Assembly: GCA_024276655.1 (NCBI GenBank) | Contig: JAJRWU010000068.1 | Location: 1 to 64,000 of the forward strand | Direction: 5' to 3' | DNA: 64,000 bases | Source of the DNA: Planctomycetota bacterium | GTDB taxonomy: Bacteria > Planctomycetota > Planctomycetia > Pirellulales > Pirellulaceae | Shown here: one piece after another, positions 17,711-24,194 of the stretch | Layout: each line of letters begins with the position of its first letter | Position numbering within the stretch: position 1 is the first letter of the stretch | Translations under genes and position numbers: made by a program | Notes under the pieces: generated by a model | Databases searched by the model: none | Told to the model about the DNA's origin: nothing | Seen by the model: only the letters and a program-made list of their open reading frames with translations

Positions 17711-18028
17711 CTACGATGTCAACGAACCCGAGCGGCGTTGGGTGCGCGCGCGGCGGCGGGGCTTACGGGGCTTGACCACCGTGTCCCATTCCTTGGTCAG
17801 CGTTTCGAACACTTCGGGCGACTCGTATCGAATGATGTTCTTGCCATCGGGCATGGGGCCGATCAGTCCTCGAAAAACCGGCAGGCCGCGCAGGGCGAGG
17901 TCGGTGCTGCAGTCGTCGATGCCGATCTGCGTATGCATTTCCAGCAGAGGATCTTGGGAGTGATATTCCCTGATCCGCAGTTGCCCTTCCGACCCGCGAG
18001 TAACGACGCGAAAAGTTTGCTTGGTCAT
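17711..18028 (-). CDS. Small conserved hypothetical protein with basic tail
   Basis: A 105-residue soluble protein from ATG at 18028 (MTKQTFRVVTRGSEGQ); an in-frame ATG at 18055 is an alternative. The core is LRIREYHSQDPLLEMHTQIGIDDCSTDLALRGLPVFRGLIGP, and the C-terminus is strongly basic (KPRKPRRRARTQRRSG), which suggests nucleic-acid binding or ribosome association. I do not recognise the family. The gene stands alone. Confidence 0.6.
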   Translation of the reverse strand: MTKQTFRVVTRGSEGQLRIREYHSQDPLLEMHTQIGIDDCSTDLALRGLPVFRGLIGPMPDGKNIIRYESPEVFETLTKEWDTVVKPRKPRRRARTQRRSGSLTS

Positions 18029-18547
18029 GCTTTGGTTCTCTCTGTTGGCGGTCATTGCCTGGGGGAGGCGGTGATAAAATCGGCCGGGTCCTTGGCGCAA
18101 TAACGTTCTCGGTGCTGGTAAGAAAGAAGAATCGGCCAAATAGAGGATGAAAACGCAGTTTGCTTTGGCGGACGGTCTTACGAATGTAAAACGCCATATC
18201 CGACAGATCACGTGCGATGGGAAAGGGCGTTACAACTGCTCCCTGGGCGGTCGGTTTGGGAGGTTTGGCGCCAATGTATCGCCCGCCGCCGATTCGCATA
18301 ATCGTTGCGACGCCTGCCGCCATGCGTAGGTGTTTTGTCTGGTGGAATTGTCGGTTATGCTGGGCCGGCAGGGCGGCGGCGGCCATCGCGCTCCCGCCCC
18401 CTAGGAAACGGTCCCGAATTTACATACCGAGTTAAAAGCCCGGCATTTTGAAAATGCCGGGCTTTTTCGAGCTAACCGGGAACGTATTTCGGGACCGTTC
18501 CTAACAGCGATGCCCTCTCGCCGACTGATTCCAAGGAGACGCAGCAC
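18029..18547. other. Divergent intergenic region with one palindromic element
   Basis: Holds the promoters of the minus-strand 105-aa gene and of the methyltransferase at 18548, plus the MITE-like element at 18403-18502. No credible coding frame; the short frames of about 60-70 codons lack ribosome binding sites. Confidence 0.5.
18403..18502. repeat. 100-bp MITE-like element containing the AAGCCCGGC hairpin
   Basis: Outer inverted ends AGGAAACGGTCCCGAA and TTCGGGACCGTTCCT enclose the perfect hairpin at 18434-18466. The left flank (AATTTACATACCGA) and right flank (GAGCTAACCGGGAACGTATT) recur at 22729-22829 and, inverted, at 23861-23960. This shows that the hairpin is the core of a larger mobile palindrome, not just a terminator. 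Confidence 0.8.
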
Positions 18548-19396
18548 ATGAACGACGCGCAGCCGAGCGACCCAGAAACAAACAACCCCGCGCCGGAAAA
18601 CGCCATCACCGGCGACCTCTACGACTACCCGGCTTATTACGATCTGGTTTACGGCTCCGACTGGAAAGCCGAATTCGATTTTCTCCAAGCCTGTTTTCAA
18701 AAGCATGGCCCGCTAACGAATCGCGGGCCGGCTCGCGCCCAGGACATATTCGAGCCGGCGTGCGGCACCGGGCGGCTTTTGTTTCGTTTGGGAAAGGCCG
18801 GGTTTCGCGTTTCGGGTTTAGACCTCAACCCGAAAATGGTCGACTACTGCAACCGGCGGTTGCATCGCCACGATTTGCCACAGACCTGCGTCGTGGGCGA
18901 CATGACTGATTTCCAACTTGCGAAACCGGTCGACGCCGCCTTCAATATGATCAACAGTTTTCGGCACCTGACCAGTGAAACACTCGCCGCGGCGCATCTT
19001 GATTGCGTGGCCCGAACGCTCCGCAAGGGAGGGCTGTATGTGTTGGGGCTGCATCTGACGCCCGGCGTCGGAGAGCCGGTGGAGTATGAATCATGGTCGG
19101 CCCGCCGAGGGCATTTGGCGGTCGTTTCCACACTCCAAACCACCAGCCGCGACCTCTCCCATCGTGAGGAGCGTTTTGGCATGTCGTTCGATGTGTACAC
19201 GCCCACGCGCCACTTTCGCTTGGAAAACGAAGTTGTATTCCGCACCTACAGCGTCGCACAATTCACGCAACTCATCGAACGCATTCGCGATTTGGAAATC
19301 GTCGAAACCTACGACTTCGCCTATGATATTGATTCTCCGATCCTGCTCGACGACAGCACCGAAGACGTCGTGTTCGTGCTGCGGAAGCGATTCTAG
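18548..19396 (+). CDS. Class I SAM-dependent methyltransferase
   Basis: A 282-residue enzyme with a Rossmann-type methyltransferase core: motif I DIFEPACGTGRLLFRLGKAG (residues ~77-96), the acidic loop SGLDLNPKMVDYCNRRL, and the GDMTDF and AAFNMINSFRHL regions that follow in UbiE/Methyltransf_25-like proteins. The N-terminal 22 residues are polar and disordered. AAGGAG lies ten bases before the ATG. The C-terminal strand-rich part (MSFDVYTPTRHFRLENEVVFRTYS) is typical of class I enzymes acting on small molecules. The substrate is unknown and the gene stands alone. Confidence 0.9.
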   Translation: MNDAQPSDPETNNPAPENAITGDLYDYPAYYDLVYGSDWKAEFDFLQACFQKHGPLTNRGPARAQDIFEPACGTGRLLFRLGKAGFRVSGLDLNPKMVDYCNRRLHRHDLPQTCVVGDMTDFQLAKPVDAAFNMINSFRHLTSETLAAAHLDCVARTLRKGGLYVLGLHLTPGVGEPVEYESWSARRGHLAVVSTLQTTSRDLSHREERFGMSFDVYTPTRHFRLENEVVFRTYSVAQFTQLIERIRDLEIVETYDFAYDIDSPILLDDSTEDVVFVLRKRF

Positions 19397-20016
19397 TTGC
19401 AGCCAGCAGCCGTTGAGGAGCGGCAAAATACGCCGGGCTTTTTGGTTCTCGATTCCCAACCCTCAAATCAGATGTGAATCCAAATGAAAAAACACTGTAT
19501 TTACAGTGTGAATCGGGTCTTCGGCGTGTTGTGCGGTGAAGGGCTTTTTCTCGGTCGCCGCCAAGAAAAGTGCTAGCACTCAAAGTGCTTGCACACGATA
19601 TGGTGTGGGCCAGATTACATTGCATCTAAATAGATCATTGCCTTGCTACGAATGCTGCCGACGGTAGACTCTTCTTCGACTTGCAACACCTTTCGCAGCG
19701 AACACATCAACAAGGAGTTTCATGGGGCCCAACTGATAGGGATATCATCCGAAGCGTTGAGGCCCCATTGCCTCTTTCTGGTGACCGCCACACTTTCGAT
19801 GCCGCGTCAGGGACGACGTTCAAGCAGGCCGATTCACGCGCCGCTGTTTCTTCCTTCGCATTGATACGTGTACGTGTTGCCGAGCGCGGCGTCGTCCGTT
19901 TGAACGGTCGCGGCCGCGACGCTTCTGCATTTCCATGCCATGGGCTTCATTGTATTTCATGATTGGCCGAAGTCTGTAACGACTACAGACCGGCTCTCCG
20001 CTGAAAGGAATATTAG
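19397..20016. other. 620-bp gene-free region with two inverted repeats
   Basis: No credible gene. Two operator-like inverted repeats are present: ACACTGTA-TT-TACAGTGT at 19492-19509 (perfect 8-bp arms) and GCTAGCACT-CAA-AGTGCTTGC at 19572-19592 (one mismatch). Either could be a regulator binding site or the base of a decayed element. The gene at 20017 starts 425-525 bp downstream. An open frame at about 19643-19864 has no ribosome binding site or recognisable product. Confidence 0.4.
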
Positions 20017-20763
20017 ATGCACACGAAGCCGCTTATTGGTTTGAACGCTGACTTTCGCAGCAAGGACGGGCGCTCGCCCGCGTTCAGCTACGTTACCGCG
20101 GGGTACTACGACGCAATCGTTGCCGCCAAGGGAATCCCTGTCATTACGCCGCCGCTTGAAAATGAAGACGACCTCAACTCCGTGTTGGATCGCCTCGACG
20201 GGTTTGTGCTCGTCGGAGGCCCCGACCACGACCCTCGGCTCGACGGTTTTATGCGGCACCCTTCGGTTCGCGCCATGGCTTCCCGACGCGAACTCTTCGA
20301 CCGCATGCTAGCCCGCCTGATCGGCGAACGCCACATGCCGGTTTACGGCATCGGCGGTGGTATGCAACTGCTGAACTTGAGTCAGGGAGGGAACCTATTT
20401 CTCCACCTTCCCGAAGACATGCCCGAAGCGCTGCCTCATAAAGATCCTCAAGATCAAGGGCATCGGCATGGGCTCAGTATTGAGCTAGACAGCCTCATGG
20501 GCCGTGTGTACGGCGACGGTGAAATTCGCGTCAATAGCATGCACCACATGGGGGTGGATGAAGTGGCGCCCGGTTTTGCGGTCACGGCGCGATGCCCTGA
20601 TGGCGTCGTGGAGGCGATCGAAAGCCAGATCGAAGGCTGGTTCGCCCTCGGTACGCAATTCCATCCCGAAGCGGCCTCCGCCTCCGCTCTGGATCAACGC
20701 ATTTTCGAGGAATTCATTGCAGTCGTCGAGGGCGCTACGCCAGCAGCTCGGTTGGCGGCCTGA
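20017..20763 (+). CDS. Class I glutamine amidotransferase-like protein (peptidase C26/PuuD family), catalytic Cys missing
   Basis: A 248-residue member of the gamma-glutamyl-gamma-aminobutyrate hydrolase family. The fold signatures are present: PLIGLNADFR at the start, GFVLVGGPDHDP, the nucleophile-elbow region MPVYGIGGGMQLLNLSQGGNLFLHLPED, a RVNSMHH block and ALGTQFHPEAAS, which holds the His and Glu of the catalytic triad. Active members have GxCRGxQ at the elbow; here it reads GIGGGMQ, so the nucleophilic Cys is Gly (codon 20353-20355). Hydrolase activity in the usual sense is therefore unlikely. AAAGGA lies 6 nt before ATG. Confidence 0.85.
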   Translation: MHTKPLIGLNADFRSKDGRSPAFSYVTAGYYDAIVAAKGIPVITPPLENEDDLNSVLDRLDGFVLVGGPDHDPRLDGFMRHPSVRAMASRRELFDRMLARLIGERHMPVYGIGGGMQLLNLSQGGNLFLHLPEDMPEALPHKDPQDQGHRHGLSIELDSLMGRVYGDGEIRVNSMHHMGVDEVAPGFAVTARCPDGVVEAIESQIEGWFALGTQFHPEAASASALDQRIFEEFIAVVEGATPAARLAA

Positions 20764-20925
20764 CCTCTCTTCCTGAGCAAATGCGGTTCTGGCGCCTCCC
20801 GCATGGCGTGCAGAAACGGCCCGCAGATATCGGTCCGTTGCCAGGGATTGGCGCCACTGTAGAAATATGGTGTGTCGGCGGTTCGCCGTTCGCGGCGAAC
20901 CGCCGAGCATGGATGCAGATAGAAG

Positions 20926-20954
20926 AAGCCCGGCTTTTTGAAAAAGCCGGGCTT
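20926..20954. terminator. AAGCCCGGC hairpin (TTTTT loop variant) with T-run
   Basis: AAGCCCGGCTTTTT-G-AAAAAGCCGGGCTT is a perfect inverted repeat followed by further T residues on the plus strand. It lies 160 bp past the amidotransferase-like gene and can act as its terminator. It is preceded by another palindrome, GTTCGCCG-TTCG-CGGCGAAC, at 20881-20900. Confidence 0.7.
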
Positions 20955-21016
20955 TTTTGCATTGGCTGGCGCCGCAATCAATGCGAAGGACGAACGTCCG
21001 TTCCGCGCGCCAGAGA

Positions 21017-21049
21017 AGAAGCCCGGCTTTTTGAAAAAGCCGGGCTTCT
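21017..21049. repeat. AGAAGCCCGGC hairpin, subfamily with GCCGCCAATTCGGGA flank
   Basis: AGAAGCCCGGCTTTTT-G-AAAAAGCCGGGCTTCT is a perfect 16-bp-arm inverted repeat, followed by CGCGCCGCCAATTCGGGAAC, as at 17674. It lies just downstream of the minus-strand DUF1559 gene (ends 21088). Together with the hairpin at 20926 it fills the 324-bp gap, in which no gene is seen. Confidence 0.75.
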
Positions 21050-21087
21050 CGCGCCGCCAATTCGGGAACTCATTGCTCCGAACTTTC

Positions 21088-22008
21088 TTATTGAATCGCT
21101 TCGCCGCCCTGGGCAGTGCCCTTGGCGCGCCAGATGGCCAATTCAATGGTCTCCGCGACAAACGAAACGGAGCCGTCGACCAACGCCGTTTGCACCCCGC
21201 CAGGATGCCGGCTGCGCGCCGCAAACATAGTGGGGTTGGTGCTGGTGGCCACCGCGCAAGGCAGCCCTCGGCGAGGATTGTTCTGGCAATAATACGAAGT
21301 GTAGATGCGGTCCGGCTGCGACGTATTCGGCCGGAGGTACACCGTGAAACTGGAGGCGTCGCCCCACCAAGTGAAGCCGCGCAAATCACGGCCAATTCCT
21401 TGCAGCACCTCGCCGAACAGCAAGGTGTTGCTCGTGCCATCGGTAACCGTGGCGAATTTACCATGCTTGGCGCCGCTGGCGCGGTAGGGAGTGAAGAGGA
21501 ACGGAGCGCCGGCAAAAAGGACGCCGTTGAGCGACCTTTGTTGCGAGTACCCGGTGTTTCCGAAGTTAGCCGCGTAATTGTGGCTCGTGATGCCCGAAAT
21601 CGGAGCGTTCGGTTGATCGCTGGGGCACGTATGCGCCGAAATTCGCTGCGTCGTGACCGGACGATTCCTCGAACCGCCGTAACGATAAGAGCTGTCGCCA
21701 TTCTCATCGTACTTGCGGATGTGGAAGTACTGATCGTAGAGGTTGCCGTTTTCCTCGTACGGTTGAATCGCGATTTGCCAGGTTCCCCAACAGCAGCTAT
21801 AGGCGCCAGTGGGAAACACGTTGTAGGAGTCGTGGTAATTGTGGGTGGCCAGCGCGATTTGTTTCATGTTGTTGCCACACTGCATGCGCCGCGCGGCTTC
21901 GCGCGCCGCCTGAACAGCGGGCAGGAGCATCGCCACCAAGATTCCAATGATCGCGATCACGACCAGCAACTCAACCAGCGTAAAGCCGCTGTCCTTTTGC
22001 CTCTTCAT
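21088..22008 (-). CDS. DUF1559 protein with type IV pilin-like N-terminus
   Basis: A 306-residue protein of the family greatly expanded in planctomycetes. The N-terminus is a prepilin-like signal, [27 protein letters not shown], with the GFTLVE cleavage motif and a hydrophobic helix, followed by [27 protein letters not shown], the family hallmark. The C-terminal [19 protein letters not shown] block (H-X9-DG domain) is also present. It is probably an exported pseudopilin-like structural protein; the precise role is unknown. AGAGG lies 6 nt before ATG. It lies downstream of and co-directional with the small lipoprotein, a common pairing in these genomes. Confidence 0.93.
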   Translation of the reverse strand: MKRQKDSGFTLVELLVVIAIIGILVAMLLPAVQAAREAARRMQCGNNMKQIALATHNYHDSYNVFPTGAYSCCWGTWQIAIQPYEENGNLYDQYFHIRKYDENGDSSYRYGGSRNRPVTTQRISAHTCPSDQPNAPISGITSHNYAANFGNTGYSQQRSLNGVLFAGAPFLFTPYRASGAKHGKFATVTDGTSNTLLFGEVLQGIGRDLRGFTWWGDASSFTVYLRPNTSQPDRIYTSYYCQNNPRRGLPCAVATSTNPTMFAARSRHPGGVQTALVDGSVSFVAETIELAIWRAKGTAQGGEAIQ

Positions 22009-22193
22009 GGAAAACCTCTTTCGTAACTGTCATACGTCAAACAGACGAGAAATGCGGTTTGCATCGCATCGATACAAAACCTCAAGTGCGGGCTGCACGA
22101 GGTATGACGAACAAGCCAAATGACGGGAAAAATATAATACGATCGTCGCATATACAAAATGTGCAGCTCGAATCGACCAGACGCATTTCAGGA

Positions 22194-22631
22194 TCAGGGT
22201 ATATCAAACACGAAGTCGTTCTCGCTGTCTTCCTTGACTTGAACGACTTCCTTACTGTTGACGTTGTACTCGGCGGGGATCCTTTCGGTGGCCGTCTGTT
22301 GGATGCTCTCCATGCCGGGCGCCTCTTCGTTGGCGTGAACTTCACTCTCATCGGCGGAATGGATGCGCACCGTGTAAGCCCCTGGAAGCAGGCCATGTAT
22401 GGCGTCGATCGAAAATTTACCATCTTCGATGGCGGCGCCAGTCTGTTGGTTGCCGTCGTCCGAGGTAAATTCGATGGAGCCTTCCTTTAACGGCTGGCCT
22501 TGAAACGTGATCGAACCCGAAAGCGCCAATTTGCCGCCGGTATCGGGCGAACCGCAACCGCTCATCAAAGCCGTCGCCAACAAGCAAAGAAACCCGAGCC
22601 TCTCGATTCGCCGAAAACGCATAAATTCCAT
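22194..22631 (-). CDS. Small lipoprotein with carboxypeptidase-regulatory-like fold
   Basis: A 145-residue protein with lipobox signal LGFLCLLATALMSGCGS. The mature part reads LALSGSITFQGQPLKEGSIEFTSDDGNQQTGAAIEDGKFSIDAIHGLLPGAYTVRI, the beta-sandwich pattern (G-x-V-x-dG-x-pl...G-x-f) of carboxypeptidase regulatory-like/transthyretin-like lipoproteins that planctomycetes place next to DUF1559 genes. Start at 22631 has GGGATG upstream. The tail (VVQVKEDSENDFVFDIP) is the final strand. It lies 185 bp upstream of the DUF1559 gene and is probably co-transcribed. Confidence 0.85.
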   Translation of the reverse strand: MEFMRFRRIERLGFLCLLATALMSGCGSPDTGGKLALSGSITFQGQPLKEGSIEFTSDDGNQQTGAAIEDGKFSIDAIHGLLPGAYTVRIHSADESEVHANEEAPGMESIQQTATERIPAEYNVNSKEVVQVKEDSENDFVFDIP

Positions 22632-22728
22632 TTTTCATCCCAAACACAAAGTTTATTTACCACCTGCGGGGGGTTCCCCAATACTATTTATAACTGCGGA
22701 GAGTAGGGCGCGTCAACTGGCAATTGCT

Positions 22729-22829
22729 GGGAACGGCCCCAAATTCACATATCGAAATAAAAGCCCGGCATTTTGAAAATGCCGGGCTTTTCGGAGCTAC
22801 CTCAGGGAACTTATTTCGGGATTGCTGCT
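22729..22829. repeat. 100-bp MITE-like element with AAGCCCGGC hairpin
   Basis: Contains the perfect hairpin at 22759-22791 with the same left flank (AATTCACATATCGAA) and right flank (GGAGCTACCTCAGGGAACTTATTTCGGGA) as the 18403 element. Outer inverted ends are weaker than at 18403. It abuts two tandem copies of the 125-bp repeat; together they fill the 440-bp gap 22632-23071, in which no gene is seen. Confidence 0.75.
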
Positions 22830-22953
22830 AAGCACCGCTCGATAAATAACGGTCGCATTTGTGTAGCCATCGTCGCCAGACGGTGGGTGGGCGGTGAACC
22901 ATCCCACGCTCTGGCGAGCATGGCTACGGCTCTAATTTCGCGAGCGATGCTTA
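22829..22953 (+). repeat. 125-bp TTAGCA-ended element, copy 2
   Basis: Near-identical to the copy at 16112 in the inner part (GTAGCCATCGTCGCCAGACGG and GCTCTGGCGAGCATGGCTAC). The right end TTAGCA at 22951 is shared with the left end of copy 3, so two elements are in direct tandem with one terminus in common. Confidence 0.85.
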
Positions 22954-23075
22954 GCATCGGGCGAGGAATGATGGTCGCATTTGTGTAGCCATCGTCGCTA
23001 GACGGTGGGTGGGCGGTGAACCATCCCACGCTCTGGCGAGCATGGCTACGGCACTACCTTTCCGATCGGTCTTAA
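22951..23075 (+). repeat. 125-bp TTAGCA-ended element, copy 3
   Basis: More diverged at the outer ends (GCATCGGGCGAGGAATGATGG at left, TTTCCGATCGGTCTTAA at right) but identical in most of the core. Its terminal TTAA forms the TAA stop of the minus-strand gene ending at 23072. Confidence 0.85.
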
Positions 23076-23386
23076 GCCGAATCGGCGCGGACGACTCGCA
23101 ACGTGGCGGCCGATTGCGGTTCGCATATCCGGCAAGAAGATTCGGCGCTATTCTGGCCCGCCACCATGCGAGCGGCGCTCAGCGCTGCGCGAAAATCATC
23201 GATCTGGTCCGCTCCCAGCGTCAGGCTCGACTGCGTGTACCAACCCACGCCATCGCCTTGCGATTGTTGGCGCACTTCGATCTGACTGCCGCCCGTAGCC
23301 GATGTCTGGACCACCACCTGCAAACGCTCCTTGGGAGCGGCGGAGGGCAATGTGGCCAGAACAATTTCTTTTTGTGAGGTCTTCAT
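23072..23386 (-). CDS. Small conserved hypothetical protein, 104 aa
   Basis: A 104-residue soluble protein (MKTSQKEIVLATLPSAAPKERLQVVVQTSATGGSQIEVRQQSQGDGVGWYTQSSLTLG...). It looks like one beta-rich domain followed by LGADQIDDFRAALSAAR, a short helix. No signal peptide and no motif I recognise. It is divergent from the small gene at 23636, so the two may share a control region. The stop codon is supplied by the adjacent 125-bp repeat, and the last residues (TLRVVRADSA) may have been altered by that insertion. Confidence 0.6.
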   Translation of the reverse strand: MKTSQKEIVLATLPSAAPKERLQVVVQTSATGGSQIEVRQQSQGDGVGWYTQSSLTLGADQIDDFRAALSAARMVAGQNSAESSCRICEPQSAATLRVVRADSA

Positions 23387-23635
23387 GTGCGGTTTTGCAG
23401 TGGGGCGTTAGTGAGATTAAGTCTCAGTTACAATAATTCTAGTCGTTTGAGGCGGGTTGTCAACTCGAACCGCCAAGTGCTCAAGAAAAATCCGTTTTTT
23501 CGGAAAAATCGTCGCCACCGGACCTAACGTGTCTTGCCGCCTGCGAAGAATGCTTCTGTTAATCCGCTGGTTATCGAGGGTTCGTGGCGACATCGCCCGC
23601 GCCGACCAGGGAGCACTTTTCAAGGGAGATTCATA

Positions 23636-23860
23636 ATGGCGAAGTTCTACGTGGAATCGGGTGATTTGCAGGTGGTGGTCGAAGCGGAACGGGCTATTCC
23701 GGCGGCGGCTCGAGCGCTTTCCTGGACCCACGAGCATTTCAAACTGGCGCCTCGCGTGTCGATCAAACGACGTTCCAACGGCGCCAACGAGCCGACGCCG
23801 TTCATGGAGCTGGAAACCGGCACGCTGCTCTCGATGATCGGTGAATACGATATGGCCTAA
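23636..23860 (+). CDS. Small conserved hypothetical protein, 74 aa
   Basis: A 74-residue protein with AAGGGAG 7 nt before ATG: MAKFYVESGDLQVVVEAERAIPAAARAL, then LAPRVSIKRRSNG and FMELETGTLLSMIGEYDMA. The pattern suggests a small alpha/beta domain. The upstream open frame to 23534 has no support. I do not recognise the family, but the clean ribosome binding site and balanced composition argue it is real. The MITE-like element at 23861 begins on the base after its TAA stop. Confidence 0.65.
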   Translation: MAKFYVESGDLQVVVEAERAIPAAARALSWTHEHFKLAPRVSIKRRSNGANEPTPFMELETGTLLSMIGEYDMA

Positions 23861-23960
23861 GGAACAGTCTCGAAATAAGTTCCCGAATGCAGTTCAGAAA
23901 AGCCCGGCATTTTGAAAATGCCGGGCTTTTAATTTGGTAGGTAAATCCGGGACTATCCCC
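23861..23960. repeat. 100-bp MITE-like element with AAGCCCGGC hairpin, inverted copy
   Basis: Starts immediately after the TAA of the preceding gene with GGAACAGTCTCGAAATAAGTTCCC, contains the perfect hairpin at 23898-23930, and ends AATCCGGGACTATCCCC. It is the 18403/22729 element in the opposite orientation. The hairpin is followed by TTTTAATTT and may terminate the 74-aa gene. Confidence 0.8.
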
Positions 23961-24077
23961 GAGAGGCGGGACGCAAACGAGCATGTCGCGGTGTGTGGCG
24001 TACCGGTTCCGTTCTCGCCACACACCGCCAAAGTGTGTTCCGCCGCCCGCGAAAACAAAGATTCCCACAAAGCCGCA

Positions 24078-24107
24078 TTGACAATCTTTAATCTTTTTTG
24101 GTAAATG
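24078..24107 (+). promoter_or_regulatory. Candidate sigma-70-type promoter for the head of the flagellar locus
   Basis: A perfect TTGACA at 24078-24083 is followed after 17-18 nt by GTAAAT/TAAATG (24101-24107), a moderate -10. The spacer is A/T rich. It lies about 90 bp upstream of the first gene of the flagellar locus, with no better candidate in the 23961-24194 gap. Confidence 0.45.
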
Positions 24108-24194
24108 TCCGCCGTATTTTTAAGAACTGACATCCCACAAGGGGGGTCGGTGGCTTTTTACCGTTAGCGGATATCTTCTTTTGGTAAGTAGGTT

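Noticed and set aside
19565-19595. CIRCE heat-shock operator
   Set aside because: The GCTAGCACT arm resembles CIRCE but the spacer is 3 nt, not 9, and no chaperone gene follows.
20694-21707. 337-codon minus-strand frame across the hairpins and DUF1559
   Set aside because: It overlaps DUF1559 in another frame and its KKPGFFKKPGFF strings are only translations of the repeated hairpins.
16112-23075. CRISPR array
   Set aside because: Repeats recur but are about 125 bp, palindromic and not regularly spaced; no cas genes are seen.
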